Counted from the first letter of the stretch, positions 1-6,336 are shown. The stretch is DNA of 6,634 nt from Veillonella absiana (GCF_032970905.1 NZ_JAWJZA010000035.1); one strand, 5' to 3'. The notes: a model not told the origin generated them from the sequence alone. Made by a program: numbers and translations.

Positions 1-65
1 ATACTGAACGGTATCACCAAAGCTTGGATTATAAAAAGCCAGCAGAAGTATATTTTTATAACTAG
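1..65 (+). CDS. IS3-family transposase (OrfB), C-terminal fragment
   Basis: The frame starting at base 3 reads TERYHQSLDYKKPAEVYFYN and stops at TAG 63-65; the gene begins before the window. The string ERYHQSLDYKKPAEVYF matches the conserved C-terminal end of IS3-family integrase-core transposases, typically RPHQSLgYkTPaEvY. These DDE enzymes cut and join the ends of their own element. The catalytic acidic residues lie upstream and are not visible, so activity cannot be judged. The IS right end follows about 50 bases after the stop, as expected for an intact right end. Family assignment is firm for such a short piece; the subgroup is unknown. Confidence 0.85.
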   Translation, partial: TERYHQSLDYKKPAEVYFYN

Positions 66-97
66 CCTTTGACCAAACTTAAATGTTAGCAAAAAAT

Positions 98-117
98 GGT
101 CTTGACAATGGGGTCCA
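98..117. repeat. Predicted IS3-family right terminal inverted repeat
   Basis: On the minus strand this reads TGGACCCCATTGTCAAGACC. It begins with TG and lies at the usual distance beyond the transposase stop. The inner limit is a guess because the partner repeat is not in the window. Confidence 0.6.
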
Positions 118-130
118 CTTTACATATATA
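102..130 (+). promoter_or_regulatory. Outward hybrid promoter at the IS3 end
   Basis: A perfect -35 box TTGACA (102-107) lies inside the IS terminal repeat. After exactly 17 bases comes TATATA (125-130), a good -10 box in the flanking host DNA. Transcription would start near 137 and run rightward, antisense to the R-M operon. The hairpin at 159-195 should stop it almost at once. The boxes are seen; promoter activity is inferred. Confidence 0.5.
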
Positions 131-158
131 TGAATAGTATAATAATTGCAATAATTAT

Positions 159-195
159 AAAATCCCTAATAGAAAATTTCCATTAGGGATTTTTT
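159..195. terminator. Bidirectional intrinsic terminator closing the R-M operon
   Basis: A perfect 12-bp stem pairs AAAATCCCTAAT (159-170) with ATTAGGGATTTT (182-193) around an 11-base loop. The rightward transcript ends in six U (190-195). The leftward transcript ends in UUUUAUAAUU, a weaker tail. It lies about 60 bases beyond the stop codon of the last operon gene, so it probably ends the leftward operon. It also blocks rightward readthrough from the IS3 element. Confidence 0.85.
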
Positions 196-252
196 GGTTG
201 TGGAGTTTTCTTTGTTATTTAATTTGTAAAATTGTCTAATTTAAGCTGGAAT

Positions 253-1980
253 TTATATTTTGTCATTCCATAGATTAAAAATAGGATATGTTTTAAAAGT
301 ATTATATTCTTCAGTACTTAATTGAGTGAATAAAGAACTTGCTTCGTTGTAACTACCTAGTAAAATATAAGCTGCAATTTTCTCTTGAAGGGAATTCGTT
401 GATTCTATAATATTAAATATTTCTTTCATTTCGATAGAGGTTAATTGATCTAGGCGCTTTAATAGTTGATAATAATTTAACTTAGTAATATTAGTATTTT
501 CATATTCCATAAGTCTTCTACTAATGGTTGTTATCATTTGTAAAAGTTGAGCGTTATGAGATTGGTCATAGGCATTTAATACATTTAGAATAAATGGGTT
601 GATAAGCTCAAATGAAAACTTATCAAGGTTAATTGATGATAGAGTTTGAGCTACCTGCTCAAAGGGGATATTATTAACCTTAGTTAAATGTTCTGTAGAA
701 ATTTTTAGATAGAGAGGATACTGTGTTTCTTTATTTTCAGAACCTAGATGCAATTTAGAATCAAAATAAGAAAAATATTTTGATTCTCCTTTATATATCC
801 ATAATACTAAAGCTAGACATGCACCTGAAAAGTCAATGCATTTGGGTCCACTAGATTCACCTTTGACTTTTTTGTGAGATAAATTTTTTACGATATCATT
901 ATGGAGGACGAGAAGCCAATCTATTAGAGATGCGCTTAACTTCATTTTGTCAGTATTGATATTTAGAACATTAGCAATTTCTTGGATTTTATCTAAATTA
1001 TTATTTAGACAAATAAGATTTTCAAGGAGTTTTTTATTTTTATTTAAACACCCCAATACCTGATTGTTAATATATAAGGGGTTTTCTTGGCACAAGTCTA
1101 TTAGGATGGATAAAGTTGATTTTGCTTCTGATAGGTTTGAGTCTTTAATCGAATATGTTAGTGTAGGTGTTTGTTTATAAGGGAAAATTTTTATATTATG
1201 ATTAAGCTCAATTTCAATATCATTAGGATCAATACTTATTCTTCTAGCTACATTAACTTGGTATTGGTTGGATCCAATAGAGAGGATAGCATTAGCAGAC
1301 TCACCTACAGCTGTTATAGTAAAAGAACCTAGTGGAGCTATTGCATCTGATGGTTTGAATTTAGCATATAGTTGTGTAGGTTCATCTTTTAAAGTCATAA
1401 TGTTATCTTTTTTTTCGAATTTTAATTCAGATTCAATAGAGATATTTTGTCCACTATGAAAGATTTCTCCTAAGCTTTGGGTTATGCCATTAGAAGCACG
1501 CTGTTTTTTACTATGGTTATAGAAATGAGTTAGTAATGCATACACTTCTTCTTCTTTTTCTGGAAATTTTTTGAGAGGAAATGTTAATGTTCTTTGTGTT
1601 GAACTGCTAGGCTTTTCTTGGAATTTCTCATAAATGATAACCGGTAATAGTTCACAATAGTAGATTTGTTTTAAAACCGTATCAACAACGAAGAAAAGAC
1701 AGCCCCCATTTTGTTGGTAATAGTTTAAATGTGATACTTTGATTGGATATTTGGGTTTATTTTGAAATGATTTATCTTTTCCTTTTACTTGAACTGGTAC
1801 AGCTCCTATCAAATTTTCGTTTGATAGCCCTTTAGAATTTTTACGGTATAGACGTAATTCTCCATCATAAACTGGTGTTTTATCATTAGTGGGAATATCA
1901 TGAGTAATAAAATCACAGTTATTAATAAGGGAGCGTATAGTTTCAACAGCTCGTTCTTCGATTTTATCTTTTGATGGCAT
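253..1980 (-). CDS. DUF4365-type protein with nuclease-like N-terminus, third gene of the R-M operon
   Basis: This 575-aa protein opens with what looks like a DUF4365 domain (about residues 5-155), a family considered related to PD-(D/E)XK nucleases. The possible catalytic set is visible: E9, D39 in VYDGEL and Q64-V-K66 in VPVQVKGK, a D-x24-QxK pattern. Residues 180-270 look beta-rich and 285-575 mostly helical; I recognise no family there. There is no signal peptide or membrane segment, so it is likely cytoplasmic. The ATG is supported by AAGGAG (1988-1993 on the minus strand) 7 bases upstream. It lies 30 nt after the MmeI-like gene, so it is probably co-transcribed and the last gene before the terminator. 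A role as an extra nuclease or defence effector is inferred from fold and context; substrate and partner are unknown. Confidence 0.75.
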   Translation of the reverse strand: MPSKDKIEERAVETIRSLINNCDFITHDIPTNDKTPVYDGELRLYRKNSKGLSNENLIGAVPVQVKGKDKSFQNKPKYPIKVSHLNYYQQNGGCLFFVVDTVLKQIYYCELLPVIIYEKFQEKPSSSTQRTLTFPLKKFPEKEEEVYALLTHFYNHSKKQRASNGITQSLGEIFHSGQNISIESELKFEKKDNIMTLKDEPTQLYAKFKPSDAIAPLGSFTITAVGESANAILSIGSNQYQVNVARRISIDPNDIEIELNHNIKIFPYKQTPTLTYSIKDSNLSEAKSTLSILIDLCQENPLYINNQVLGCLNKNKKLLENLICLNNNLDKIQEIANVLNINTDKMKLSASLIDWLLVLHNDIVKNLSHKKVKGESSGPKCIDFSGACLALVLWIYKGESKYFSYFDSKLHLGSENKETQYPLYLKISTEHLTKVNNIPFEQVAQTLSSINLDKFSFELINPFILNVLNAYDQSHNAQLLQMITTISRRLMEYENTNITKLNYYQLLKRLDQLTSIEMKEIFNIIESTNSLQEKIAAYILLGSYNEASSLFTQLSTEEYNTFKTYPIFNLWNDKI

Positions 1981-2010
1981 GGTTATTCTCCTTCATAAAA
2001 TAAGAGTAGA

Positions 2011-4797
2011 TTATGCTTTAGAGAGCTGTTCATATAATTTCATTAGTTCAGCGACACAATCATCTTCATTCATTTTTAAAGAGAAGCCATATGTTTCCAT
2101 AACAGCTTTGTTATTATCTCTATGTGCATTTCTGAGTTCAACAGGCATAGTCAAATCATCATAGAGATCAGCTAGTGTAGAGTCTGGATATAATGCTCGG
2201 GCATTTAAGATTCCTTTTGCAGTAGACTCTAATTTTTGCTTAGCTTTGGAGGAAATAGTGGGGTATGGAAACGTGTTATATACAACATCTTTTGAATATC
2301 TATAATCACTTTTTAGGCGTCCCGCAACAGCACGCATCCAGGCCATATGAACATTAGAATTGAGTAATGCAAAATCGATTAAATCTGCATTTGGAATTAT
2401 TAGTGTTCCCATAACTGGAATTGTGTTTTTATCAAGAAAACCAATAGGAACATATCTTCTTCGTTCTGAGGATACAGCTGGTATTATTAAATAATTATCA
2501 GGATTAATTTGTTCTCTGAAAAGTGTAGGAGTATCAGCTAATTTTAATGATTCTGATGTGTTTGCAGCAATTCTTGCTGCTCTACAAGCTTCAACACGCT
2601 CCATAACCATTGGCATAGCACGAAGCTCTCGGGGCGTAATACCAACTAACCATAAACAATATCTTTCTTTATTATTAATAAATTCAGTAGCACCAACCAT
2701 TCGCTTTATCCATTTGAGCGCATTGGGACAATTGGTTTTAAAATCTTGATATTCATCAGGTTCAATTTTTAGGTGGTTATAATCACAAGGTTTATTAGGA
2801 GCAACCATTTTGTGTTGGTTTGAAAGCGGCGTTGAAGAGCTTTCAACAATTACATCTATACTATTTACAAGGTAAGGGCTAATAGAAGGCGAAAATGTTA
2901 GTTTCCCATTATTAAATAATTGTTTTACTTGTACTAGCCCTTTTTTTGCAAAACCAATAATGACACAATGAACCGCGGCATTATTAGCTGAATCGCTTGA
3001 CCATTTAAATGTCTTATGAGCGTAGATTATTTCAATACCAAATTGTTTTAAAATGTTCCAAAGAGGGGCTACTTGTTCACCTTGTGAGATAGAATTTGTT
3101 GATACGAAAGCACATTTTAATTGGCTATTAGCATTTATGAACTCTCCAGCTTTTACAAACCAAGCTGTAACATAGTCTAGTTTTCTATATTTTTTTGAAT
3201 AAGGTGACATGACTTTATCCATGTCTTTTTTTTGTGCTGCAGAGGAATATTTAGATCCAACAAAGGGAGGATTTCCTATTATATAAGTAAGATTTGATGG
3301 AGAAATAATATCACTCCAATTAATTTGTAAAGAGTTCCCTTCGTGAATGTTATTGAAACTATGTAAAGGCAAGAAATCCATCTCACGATTTATAATACCT
3401 TCTGTTTCTGCAAACATTTGTGCTTCTGCAATCCAAATAGCAGTTCTGGCAACAGCAACAGCAAAGTCATTGATTTCAATGCCATAGAATTGTTGAATAC
3501 TAATTTTAATAGGATTAAATTCGTCTTCATGGAAGCCTAGTATACCAGAACCGGATTTATCAGTAATTGTTTCTCGTAAAATATCATTTTCAAGTCTTCT
3601 TAAGGATAAGTAGGTTTCCGTTAAAAAGTTACCTGAACCGGCAGCAGGATCAAAGAATGTTAATGTGGCAAGTTCATTTTGTAAGTTTTTTAATTTCTCA
3701 ATCCTTTTTTTTAAAACTTTTTCACCCATTGTGATGAGAAATTTTTCTTTGTATTCATCTAAGAAAAGTGGATCGATTACTTTATGAATGTTTTCAATAC
3801 TCGTATAGTGCATTCCACCATGACGGCGAGTATCAGGATTTAATGTACTCTCGAAGATGCCACCAAAAATTGTAGGAGAAATTGCACTCCAATCAAAAGA
3901 ACAAGCTTCATTAAGTAGCATTTGAACAGCTTCTTCACTAAATGGTGGGATTTCAATAGATTCACTGAATAAATTACCATTTACATAAGGAAAGGCAAGA
4001 AGGTTTTCTTCTTCAAAAGGATCACGATCAGAAATTGGAGTATCAAGTATACGGAATAATTCTAAAAGTGCTTTGCGGAATTGTTGTGGTTTATATTCTT
4101 GTAAATAATCATGGAATAGAGAACGACTACCAAATAAACCAGCATCTTCTGCATAAAGGCAGAAAACCAAACGTACACACAGTTTATTGATGTTTTGAAG
4201 AATATAATCTTCAGAAAGTTTTTCATTAAGCTTATATTGGGTAAGAAGTACATCGTAAATTTTACCGACTAGTTCCCCTGCACTTCTTGAAATTTCCATT
4301 TCTTTTTCGATATGAGTGTCTTTGGTATTAACCATGAAATTAAGACGATAAAAGCCGGTTTCGAGATCTTTTAAGTAAATAATTTCTGGAGTCGCATTGG
4401 GATTATCCATATCAAGAATTTGGAATTCAGCAAAATTACAACCGATAATCCAGCGTGGCCGATCACTATATGGTAAGTTAGCAGAATAGCGTTTAGCTTG
4501 TTCTAATGGTGTTAATTGTGATCCATCTGATTGACGAATAGGAGCTGTAAGACTTTTTCCAAGACTTTTTTGCTCAATCATAGTATGAGTAGCAGGAATC
4601 ATAGCATCAATGTAGCTAATATTTTCAAGCATTACTCGTTGTTCAAATCGAATAAAATCAGCTGGATTTTCTATTCCATATACAGTTTGTAATAGTTCAA
4701 TCCAAAATCGTTGAGAATCTTGTTTTTCGTCGCCAATCCCAGCCCATTTTTCGGCAAAGATTTTGGCGGCTTTTTTTTGTTCTTTTAGTGTAAGCAT
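2011..4797 (-). CDS. MmeI-like Type IIL restriction-modification enzyme (fused endonuclease and N6-adenine methyltransferase)
   Basis: At 928 aa it is close to MmeI in length and similar throughout. An N-terminal nuclease (about 1-180) carries D64 and E75-Q-K77 within YIDAMIPATHTMIEQKS. A helical spacer follows (about 180-320). The methyltransferase core has HYTS at 330-333, motif I FDPAAGSGNF at 382-391, FYGIEI at 437-442 and motif IV NPPF at 509-512, the gamma-class adenine signature. The target recognition region spans about 620-840, including GRLKSDYRYSKD (826-837), followed by a helical C-terminus. Such enzymes bind an asymmetric 6-7 bp site, methylate one adenine in one strand and cut about 20 bases away. 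All key motifs are intact, so the enzyme looks functional. The Shine-Dalgarno is poor for an ATG start. It follows the XRE regulator by 33 nt and precedes the DUF4365 gene by 30 nt. BREX PglX was considered, but length, nuclease motif and C-terminus favour Type IIL. Confidence 0.93.
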   Translation of the reverse strand: MLTLKEQKKAAKIFAEKWAGIGDEKQDSQRFWIELLQTVYGIENPADFIRFEQRVMLENISYIDAMIPATHTMIEQKSLGKSLTAPIRQSDGSQLTPLEQAKRYSANLPYSDRPRWIIGCNFAEFQILDMDNPNATPEIIYLKDLETGFYRLNFMVNTKDTHIEKEMEISRSAGELVGKIYDVLLTQYKLNEKLSEDYILQNINKLCVRLVFCLYAEDAGLFGSRSLFHDYLQEYKPQQFRKALLELFRILDTPISDRDPFEEENLLAFPYVNGNLFSESIEIPPFSEEAVQMLLNEACSFDWSAISPTIFGGIFESTLNPDTRRHGGMHYTSIENIHKVIDPLFLDEYKEKFLITMGEKVLKKRIEKLKNLQNELATLTFFDPAAGSGNFLTETYLSLRRLENDILRETITDKSGSGILGFHEDEFNPIKISIQQFYGIEINDFAVAVARTAIWIAEAQMFAETEGIINREMDFLPLHSFNNIHEGNSLQINWSDIISPSNLTYIIGNPPFVGSKYSSAAQKKDMDKVMSPYSKKYRKLDYVTAWFVKAGEFINANSQLKCAFVSTNSISQGEQVAPLWNILKQFGIEIIYAHKTFKWSSDSANNAAVHCVIIGFAKKGLVQVKQLFNNGKLTFSPSISPYLVNSIDVIVESSSTPLSNQHKMVAPNKPCDYNHLKIEPDEYQDFKTNCPNALKWIKRMVGATEFINNKERYCLWLVGITPRELRAMPMVMERVEACRAARIAANTSESLKLADTPTLFREQINPDNYLIIPAVSSERRRYVPIGFLDKNTIPVMGTLIIPNADLIDFALLNSNVHMAWMRAVAGRLKSDYRYSKDVVYNTFPYPTISSKAKQKLESTAKGILNARALYPDSTLADLYDDLTMPVELRNAHRDNNKAVMETYGFSLKMNEDDCVAELMKLYEQLSKA

Positions 4798-4810
4798 CTT
4801 TATTTTTATA

Positions 4811-4817
4811 TCCTTTT
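4811..4817 (-). promoter_or_regulatory. Weak, distant ribosome binding site of the MmeI-like gene
   Basis: The only Shine-Dalgarno-like run upstream of the start is AAAAGGA on the minus strand, 13 bases from the ATG with an A/T-rich gap. Both neighbouring operon genes have better spaced sites (6-7 bases). This may keep enzyme output low relative to the regulator. The sequence is seen; the effect is inferred. Confidence 0.4.
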
Positions 4818-4827
4818 AAACACATCA

Positions 4828-4844
4828 TTACTAATCGATAGTTA
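4828..4844 (-). promoter_or_regulatory. Candidate regulator operator, copy 2 (upstream of the MmeI-like gene)
   Basis: On the minus strand it reads TAACTATCGATTAGTAA, a near-palindrome around CGAT. It matches copy 1 (5771-5787) at 14 of 17 positions. It covers the last codons and stop of the regulator gene and ends about 30 bases before the MmeI-like start. A weak internal promoter, TTAGAA then 16 bases then TAACTA, would overlap it. Binding by the XRE protein is inferred from similarity and placement. Confidence 0.4.
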
Positions 4845-5754
4845 TTTTTGCACCACGTTTTTCTAAGAAACGTTTAAGATTATATTTTTCATCATAATCA
4901 TCTGTGTTTGTACAATTGTCATCTATAAAATCTTCATTAGCAGTTTCTTCTTTCATAATTGATAAACAATATTGTTGGGCTTTAGCTATTCTTTGGGCAG
5001 GATCTTCTTCTAACCAACTTGCTATAAGGTTTTCTAAGTCAGAAGAATAGGTTGCATGTAATTTACATCCGTATTTTTCTGGTCGTATAAAAAGACGGAT
5101 TATATGATTATTTTCTGGTAATAATAAAGCTAAGATATTAGCATCATTGGCTGGCTGTGCAAGTGGAGAGCGGAGCCAAGCTTCTTGTTTAGTCGCCGAA
5201 AAAATCTTATAAAGTAAGGTAAATCCATCATAGGAAGGTGTATTTTTAGGTGGTTGATTCCAAAATTCATATCCAAAGAGTCTTTCAATTGGTTGTTCAG
5301 GTAGTTCTTTAAAATGTGTATAGAAAAATTGAACAAGATCATTAGACTCGGAAGGTAAAAGAACCATAAAGTTTGCATATTTCATAATATTGGGATTTAT
5401 TGCTGTATATGGTCTATCTTGTATTATTGATGGGATTTCAATTAAACCAGGAATACCTGTAAATTTTGCCATTCCATTCTTATTAGGAATATTATCAAGG
5501 GGTATATTTTCACCTTTAACTATTGGACGAAAATAAAAATTACTTCTAATAGATGGTTCGATTAGTTGGTTAATTGGTACATTAAAGTATTGAGCAACTC
5601 GAGCTACTAAGTCTGCTTTTGGATAAGATACGCCACGTTCATAATATGATATTTGAAGTTTTGTAACATTAAGAATCTTACCAAGATCCTCTTGAGTAAG
5701 TTTATAGTCTTTTCGTAGTGATTTTAAGTTTATTGAAAATCTAGAATCTCTCAT
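4831..5754 (-). CDS. XRE-family transcriptional regulator with large novel C-terminal domain, probable R-M controller
   Basis: This 307-aa cytoplasmic DNA-binding protein has a classic XRE/Cro-C1 helix-turn-helix at residues 8-66. Helix 2 is TQEDLGKILNV (20-30), the recognition helix region is TKLQISYYERG (31-41), and YPKADLVARVAQYFNVP completes the domain. The remaining 240 residues (70-307) match no family I recognise; they look mixed alpha/beta with an acidic stretch at 269-289 (EETANEDFIDDN...). R-M controller proteins are usually only about 80-100 aa, so this is a much larger regulator, perhaps with a sensing or oligomerising domain. The ATG is preceded by AAGAGG (5761-5766 on the minus strand) 6 bases away. 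It is the first gene of the operon and divergent from the excisionase-like gene. Two related near-palindromes, over its own promoter and before the R-M gene, suggest autoregulation plus control of the enzyme. The HTH is certain; the controller role is inferred from context. Confidence 0.85.
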   Translation of the reverse strand: MRDSRFSINLKSLRKDYKLTQEDLGKILNVTKLQISYYERGVSYPKADLVARVAQYFNVPINQLIEPSIRSNFYFRPIVKGENIPLDNIPNKNGMAKFTGIPGLIEIPSIIQDRPYTAINPNIMKYANFMVLLPSESNDLVQFFYTHFKELPEQPIERLFGYEFWNQPPKNTPSYDGFTLLYKIFSATKQEAWLRSPLAQPANDANILALLLPENNHIIRLFIRPEKYGCKLHATYSSDLENLIASWLEEDPAQRIAKAQQYCLSIMKEETANEDFIDDNCTNTDDYDEKYNLKRFLEKRGAKITID

Positions 5755-5770
5755 AATTATCCTCTTGATT

Positions 5771-5787
5771 TAACTTATCGGTAGTTA
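5771..5787 (-). promoter_or_regulatory. Candidate regulator operator, copy 1 (operon promoter)
   Basis: On the minus strand it reads TAACTACCGATAAGTTA, an inverted repeat TAACT-N7-AGTTA. It overlaps the predicted -10 box of the operon and ends 16 bases before the regulator start, a position suited to autorepression. A near copy lies at 4828-4844. A further half-site GGTAGTT occurs at 5841-5847 on the plus strand. Confidence 0.5.
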
Positions 5788-5813
5788 TATAATAAAAACA
5801 TAAAAAATATTAA
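5784..5813 (-). promoter_or_regulatory. Possible promoter of the regulator/R-M operon
   Basis: On the minus strand, TATAAC (5784-5789) is a plausible -10 box, with a weak -35 TTAATA (5808-5813) 18 bases upstream. TATTAT (5789-5794) is an alternative -10. The poor -35 fits a regulated promoter, but the region is so AT-rich that the exact boxes are uncertain. Confidence 0.35.
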
Positions 5814-5847
5814 ATAAATGTCGATACAAGATTTTTATTTGGTAGTT

Positions 5848-5875
5848 TTGTAGCTGATATGATTGGAATTATATT
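5848..5875 (+). promoter_or_regulatory. Possible promoter of the excisionase-like gene
   Basis: TTGTAG (5848-5853), a 16-base spacer and TATATT (5870-5875) resemble a vegetative promoter, giving a leader of roughly 50 bases before GTG 5930. The half-site GGTAGTT (5841-5847) touches its upstream edge, so the XRE regulator could affect both divergent promoters. The surrounding A/T richness lowers confidence. Confidence 0.35.
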
Positions 5876-5916
5876 TCAATTAAAAATCAGTAATTAATTA
5901 TTTATTATACCATTAT

Positions 5917-5924
5917 GGAGGTGG
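5917..5924 (+). promoter_or_regulatory. Ribosome binding site that decides the GTG start at 5930
   Basis: GGAGGTGG lies 5 bases before GTG 5930. The upstream in-frame ATG at 5915 overlaps this site and has no Shine-Dalgarno of its own, so the GTG is the better start. Confidence 0.7.
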
Positions 5925-5929
5925 TTATT

Positions 5930-6106
5930 GTGGAAAAAAGTGATTATGTATCAGACAAAGTTTATATAACTGTTGCAGAGGCAGCACAACAATTCTTTTG
6001 TGGACGAGTCACAGAAGCGGCTTTATATCGACTAGCTAGAGAAGGACAATTGCCAACCATTAGAGTTGGAAGGAGAGTCCTTATAGATGCACACAAAATG
6101 GAGTAA
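5930..6106 (+). CDS. Small excisionase-like helix-turn-helix DNA-binding protein
   Basis: Started at GTG 5930 this is a 58-aa protein; an ATG at 5915 would add five residues but is buried in the ribosome binding site. From YITVAEAAQ through TEAALYRLAREGQLPTIRVGRRVLID it shows the MerR-like winged helix of the excisionase/HTH_17 family: a helix-turn-helix followed by the RVGRR wing. It fills almost the whole protein, so there is no effector domain. Relatives act as recombination directionality factors for phages and conjugative elements, or as small regulators. No integrase is in the window, so an excisionase role cannot be shown. It is transcribed away from the XRE regulator, sharing a 175-base intergenic region. 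No good rightward terminator follows directly. The fold is convincing; the biological role is open. Confidence 0.75.
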   Translation: MEKSDYVSDKVYITVAEAAQQFFCGRVTEAALYRLAREGQLPTIRVGRRVLIDAHKME

Positions 6107-6122
6107 ATGTATGCTTGAAATT

Positions 6123-6159
6123 AAAAAAAAGCCCATTTCAGTTGGCGCTGAAATGAGCT
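6123..6159 (-). terminator. Intrinsic terminator for leftward transcripts
   Basis: On the minus strand a 12-bp stem, AGCTCATTTCAG with CTGAAATGGGCT (one G-U pair), has a 6-base loop and is followed by eight T. On the plus strand the same hairpin has an A-C mismatch and no T-run, so it works leftward. It would stop transcripts from the IS30-family end before they run antisense into the excisionase-like gene. Confidence 0.75.
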
Positions 6160-6190
6160 AACAAGAAATAATTGTCCCATCAAGACAAAT

Positions 6191-6218
6191 TTGATTCCTT
6201 GCATATTTATTATATATG
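6191..6218 (+). promoter_or_regulatory. Possible promoter upstream of the tandem hairpins
   Basis: TTGATT (6191-6196), a 16-base spacer and TATATG (6213-6218) could start transcription near 6225, immediately before the first terminator hairpin. The match is modest and the region AT-rich. Confidence 0.3.
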
Positions 6219-6225
6219 TAAGCGC

Positions 6226-6263
6226 AAAGGTATGCAAGGAGTCTATTCTTGCATACCTTTTTT
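6226..6263 (+). terminator. Strong rightward intrinsic terminator
   Basis: A perfect 13-bp stem, AAAGGTATGCAAG (6226-6238) with CTTGCATACCTTT (6248-6260), has a 9-base loop and a run of six T (6258-6263). It may end the transcript of the excisionase-like gene or act as an attenuator in the leader of the small frame at 6414. Confidence 0.8.
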
Positions 6264-6279
6264 AGGGTATGCCAATTCT

Positions 6280-6302
6280 AAGGGATAGGTGTACCCTTTT
6301 TT
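6280..6302 (+). terminator. Second, weaker terminator-like hairpin
   Basis: AAGGG (6280-6284), a bulged A and TA pair with TA CCCTT (6292-6298) around a GGTG loop, followed by T to 6302. A competing stem, AGGGTA (6264-6269) with TACCCT (6292-6297), uses the same 3' arm. Confidence 0.45.
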
Positions 6303-6316
6303 AGTTATACCTATAT

Positions 6317-6336
6317 CACCAGTACCGGTACTGGTG
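6317..6336. repeat. Perfect 20-bp palindrome
   Basis: CACCAGTACCGGTACTGGTG is identical to its own reverse complement. It has no T-run after it, so it is not a terminator. It could be a protein-binding site or an RNA hairpin (8-bp stem, CCGG loop). A copy of its right arm, GGTACTGGT, recurs at 6390-6398, just before the Shine-Dalgarno of the small frame. Confidence 0.85.

Larger units (their letters stand above)
1..117 (+). mobile_element. Right end of an IS3-family insertion sequence
   Basis: This holds the transposase tail plus about 50 bases of non-coding end. The element most likely finishes at A117: read inward from there, the sequence starts TGGACCCCATTGTCAAGACC, with the 5'-TG terminus typical of IS3-family repeats. 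The left end is outside the window, so the repeat pair and target duplication cannot be confirmed. A target duplication would start at 118 (CTT...). The element sits just downstream of the R-M operon terminator and does not interrupt a visible gene. Confidence 0.75.

Noticed and set aside
1268..1459. Plus-strand 63-codon open frame inside the DUF4365 gene
   Set aside because: It is antisense to a long gene with clear domain signal, has no convincing ribosome binding site and no recognisable product.
1979..2164. Plus-strand 61-codon open frame over the gene junction
   Set aside because: It overlaps the start of one real gene and the conserved C-terminus of the MmeI-like gene in antisense; a shadow frame.
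2558..2749. Plus-strand 63-codon open frame within the MmeI-like gene
   Set aside because: It is antisense to the conserved target recognition region and shows no features of its own.
4062..4253. Minus-strand 63-codon frame within the MmeI-like gene
   Set aside because: It is out of frame inside a conserved, uninterrupted coding region.
2011..4797. BREX PglX-type methyltransferase
   Set aside because: PglX lacks the N-terminal D/ExK nuclease seen here and is usually longer. The GRLKSDYRYSKD and NTFPYP blocks and overall length fit Type IIL, and no BREX partner genes are present.
5130..5378. Minus-strand 82-codon frame within the regulator gene
   Set aside because: It is an alternative frame of an intact gene, with no ribosome binding site or family signal.
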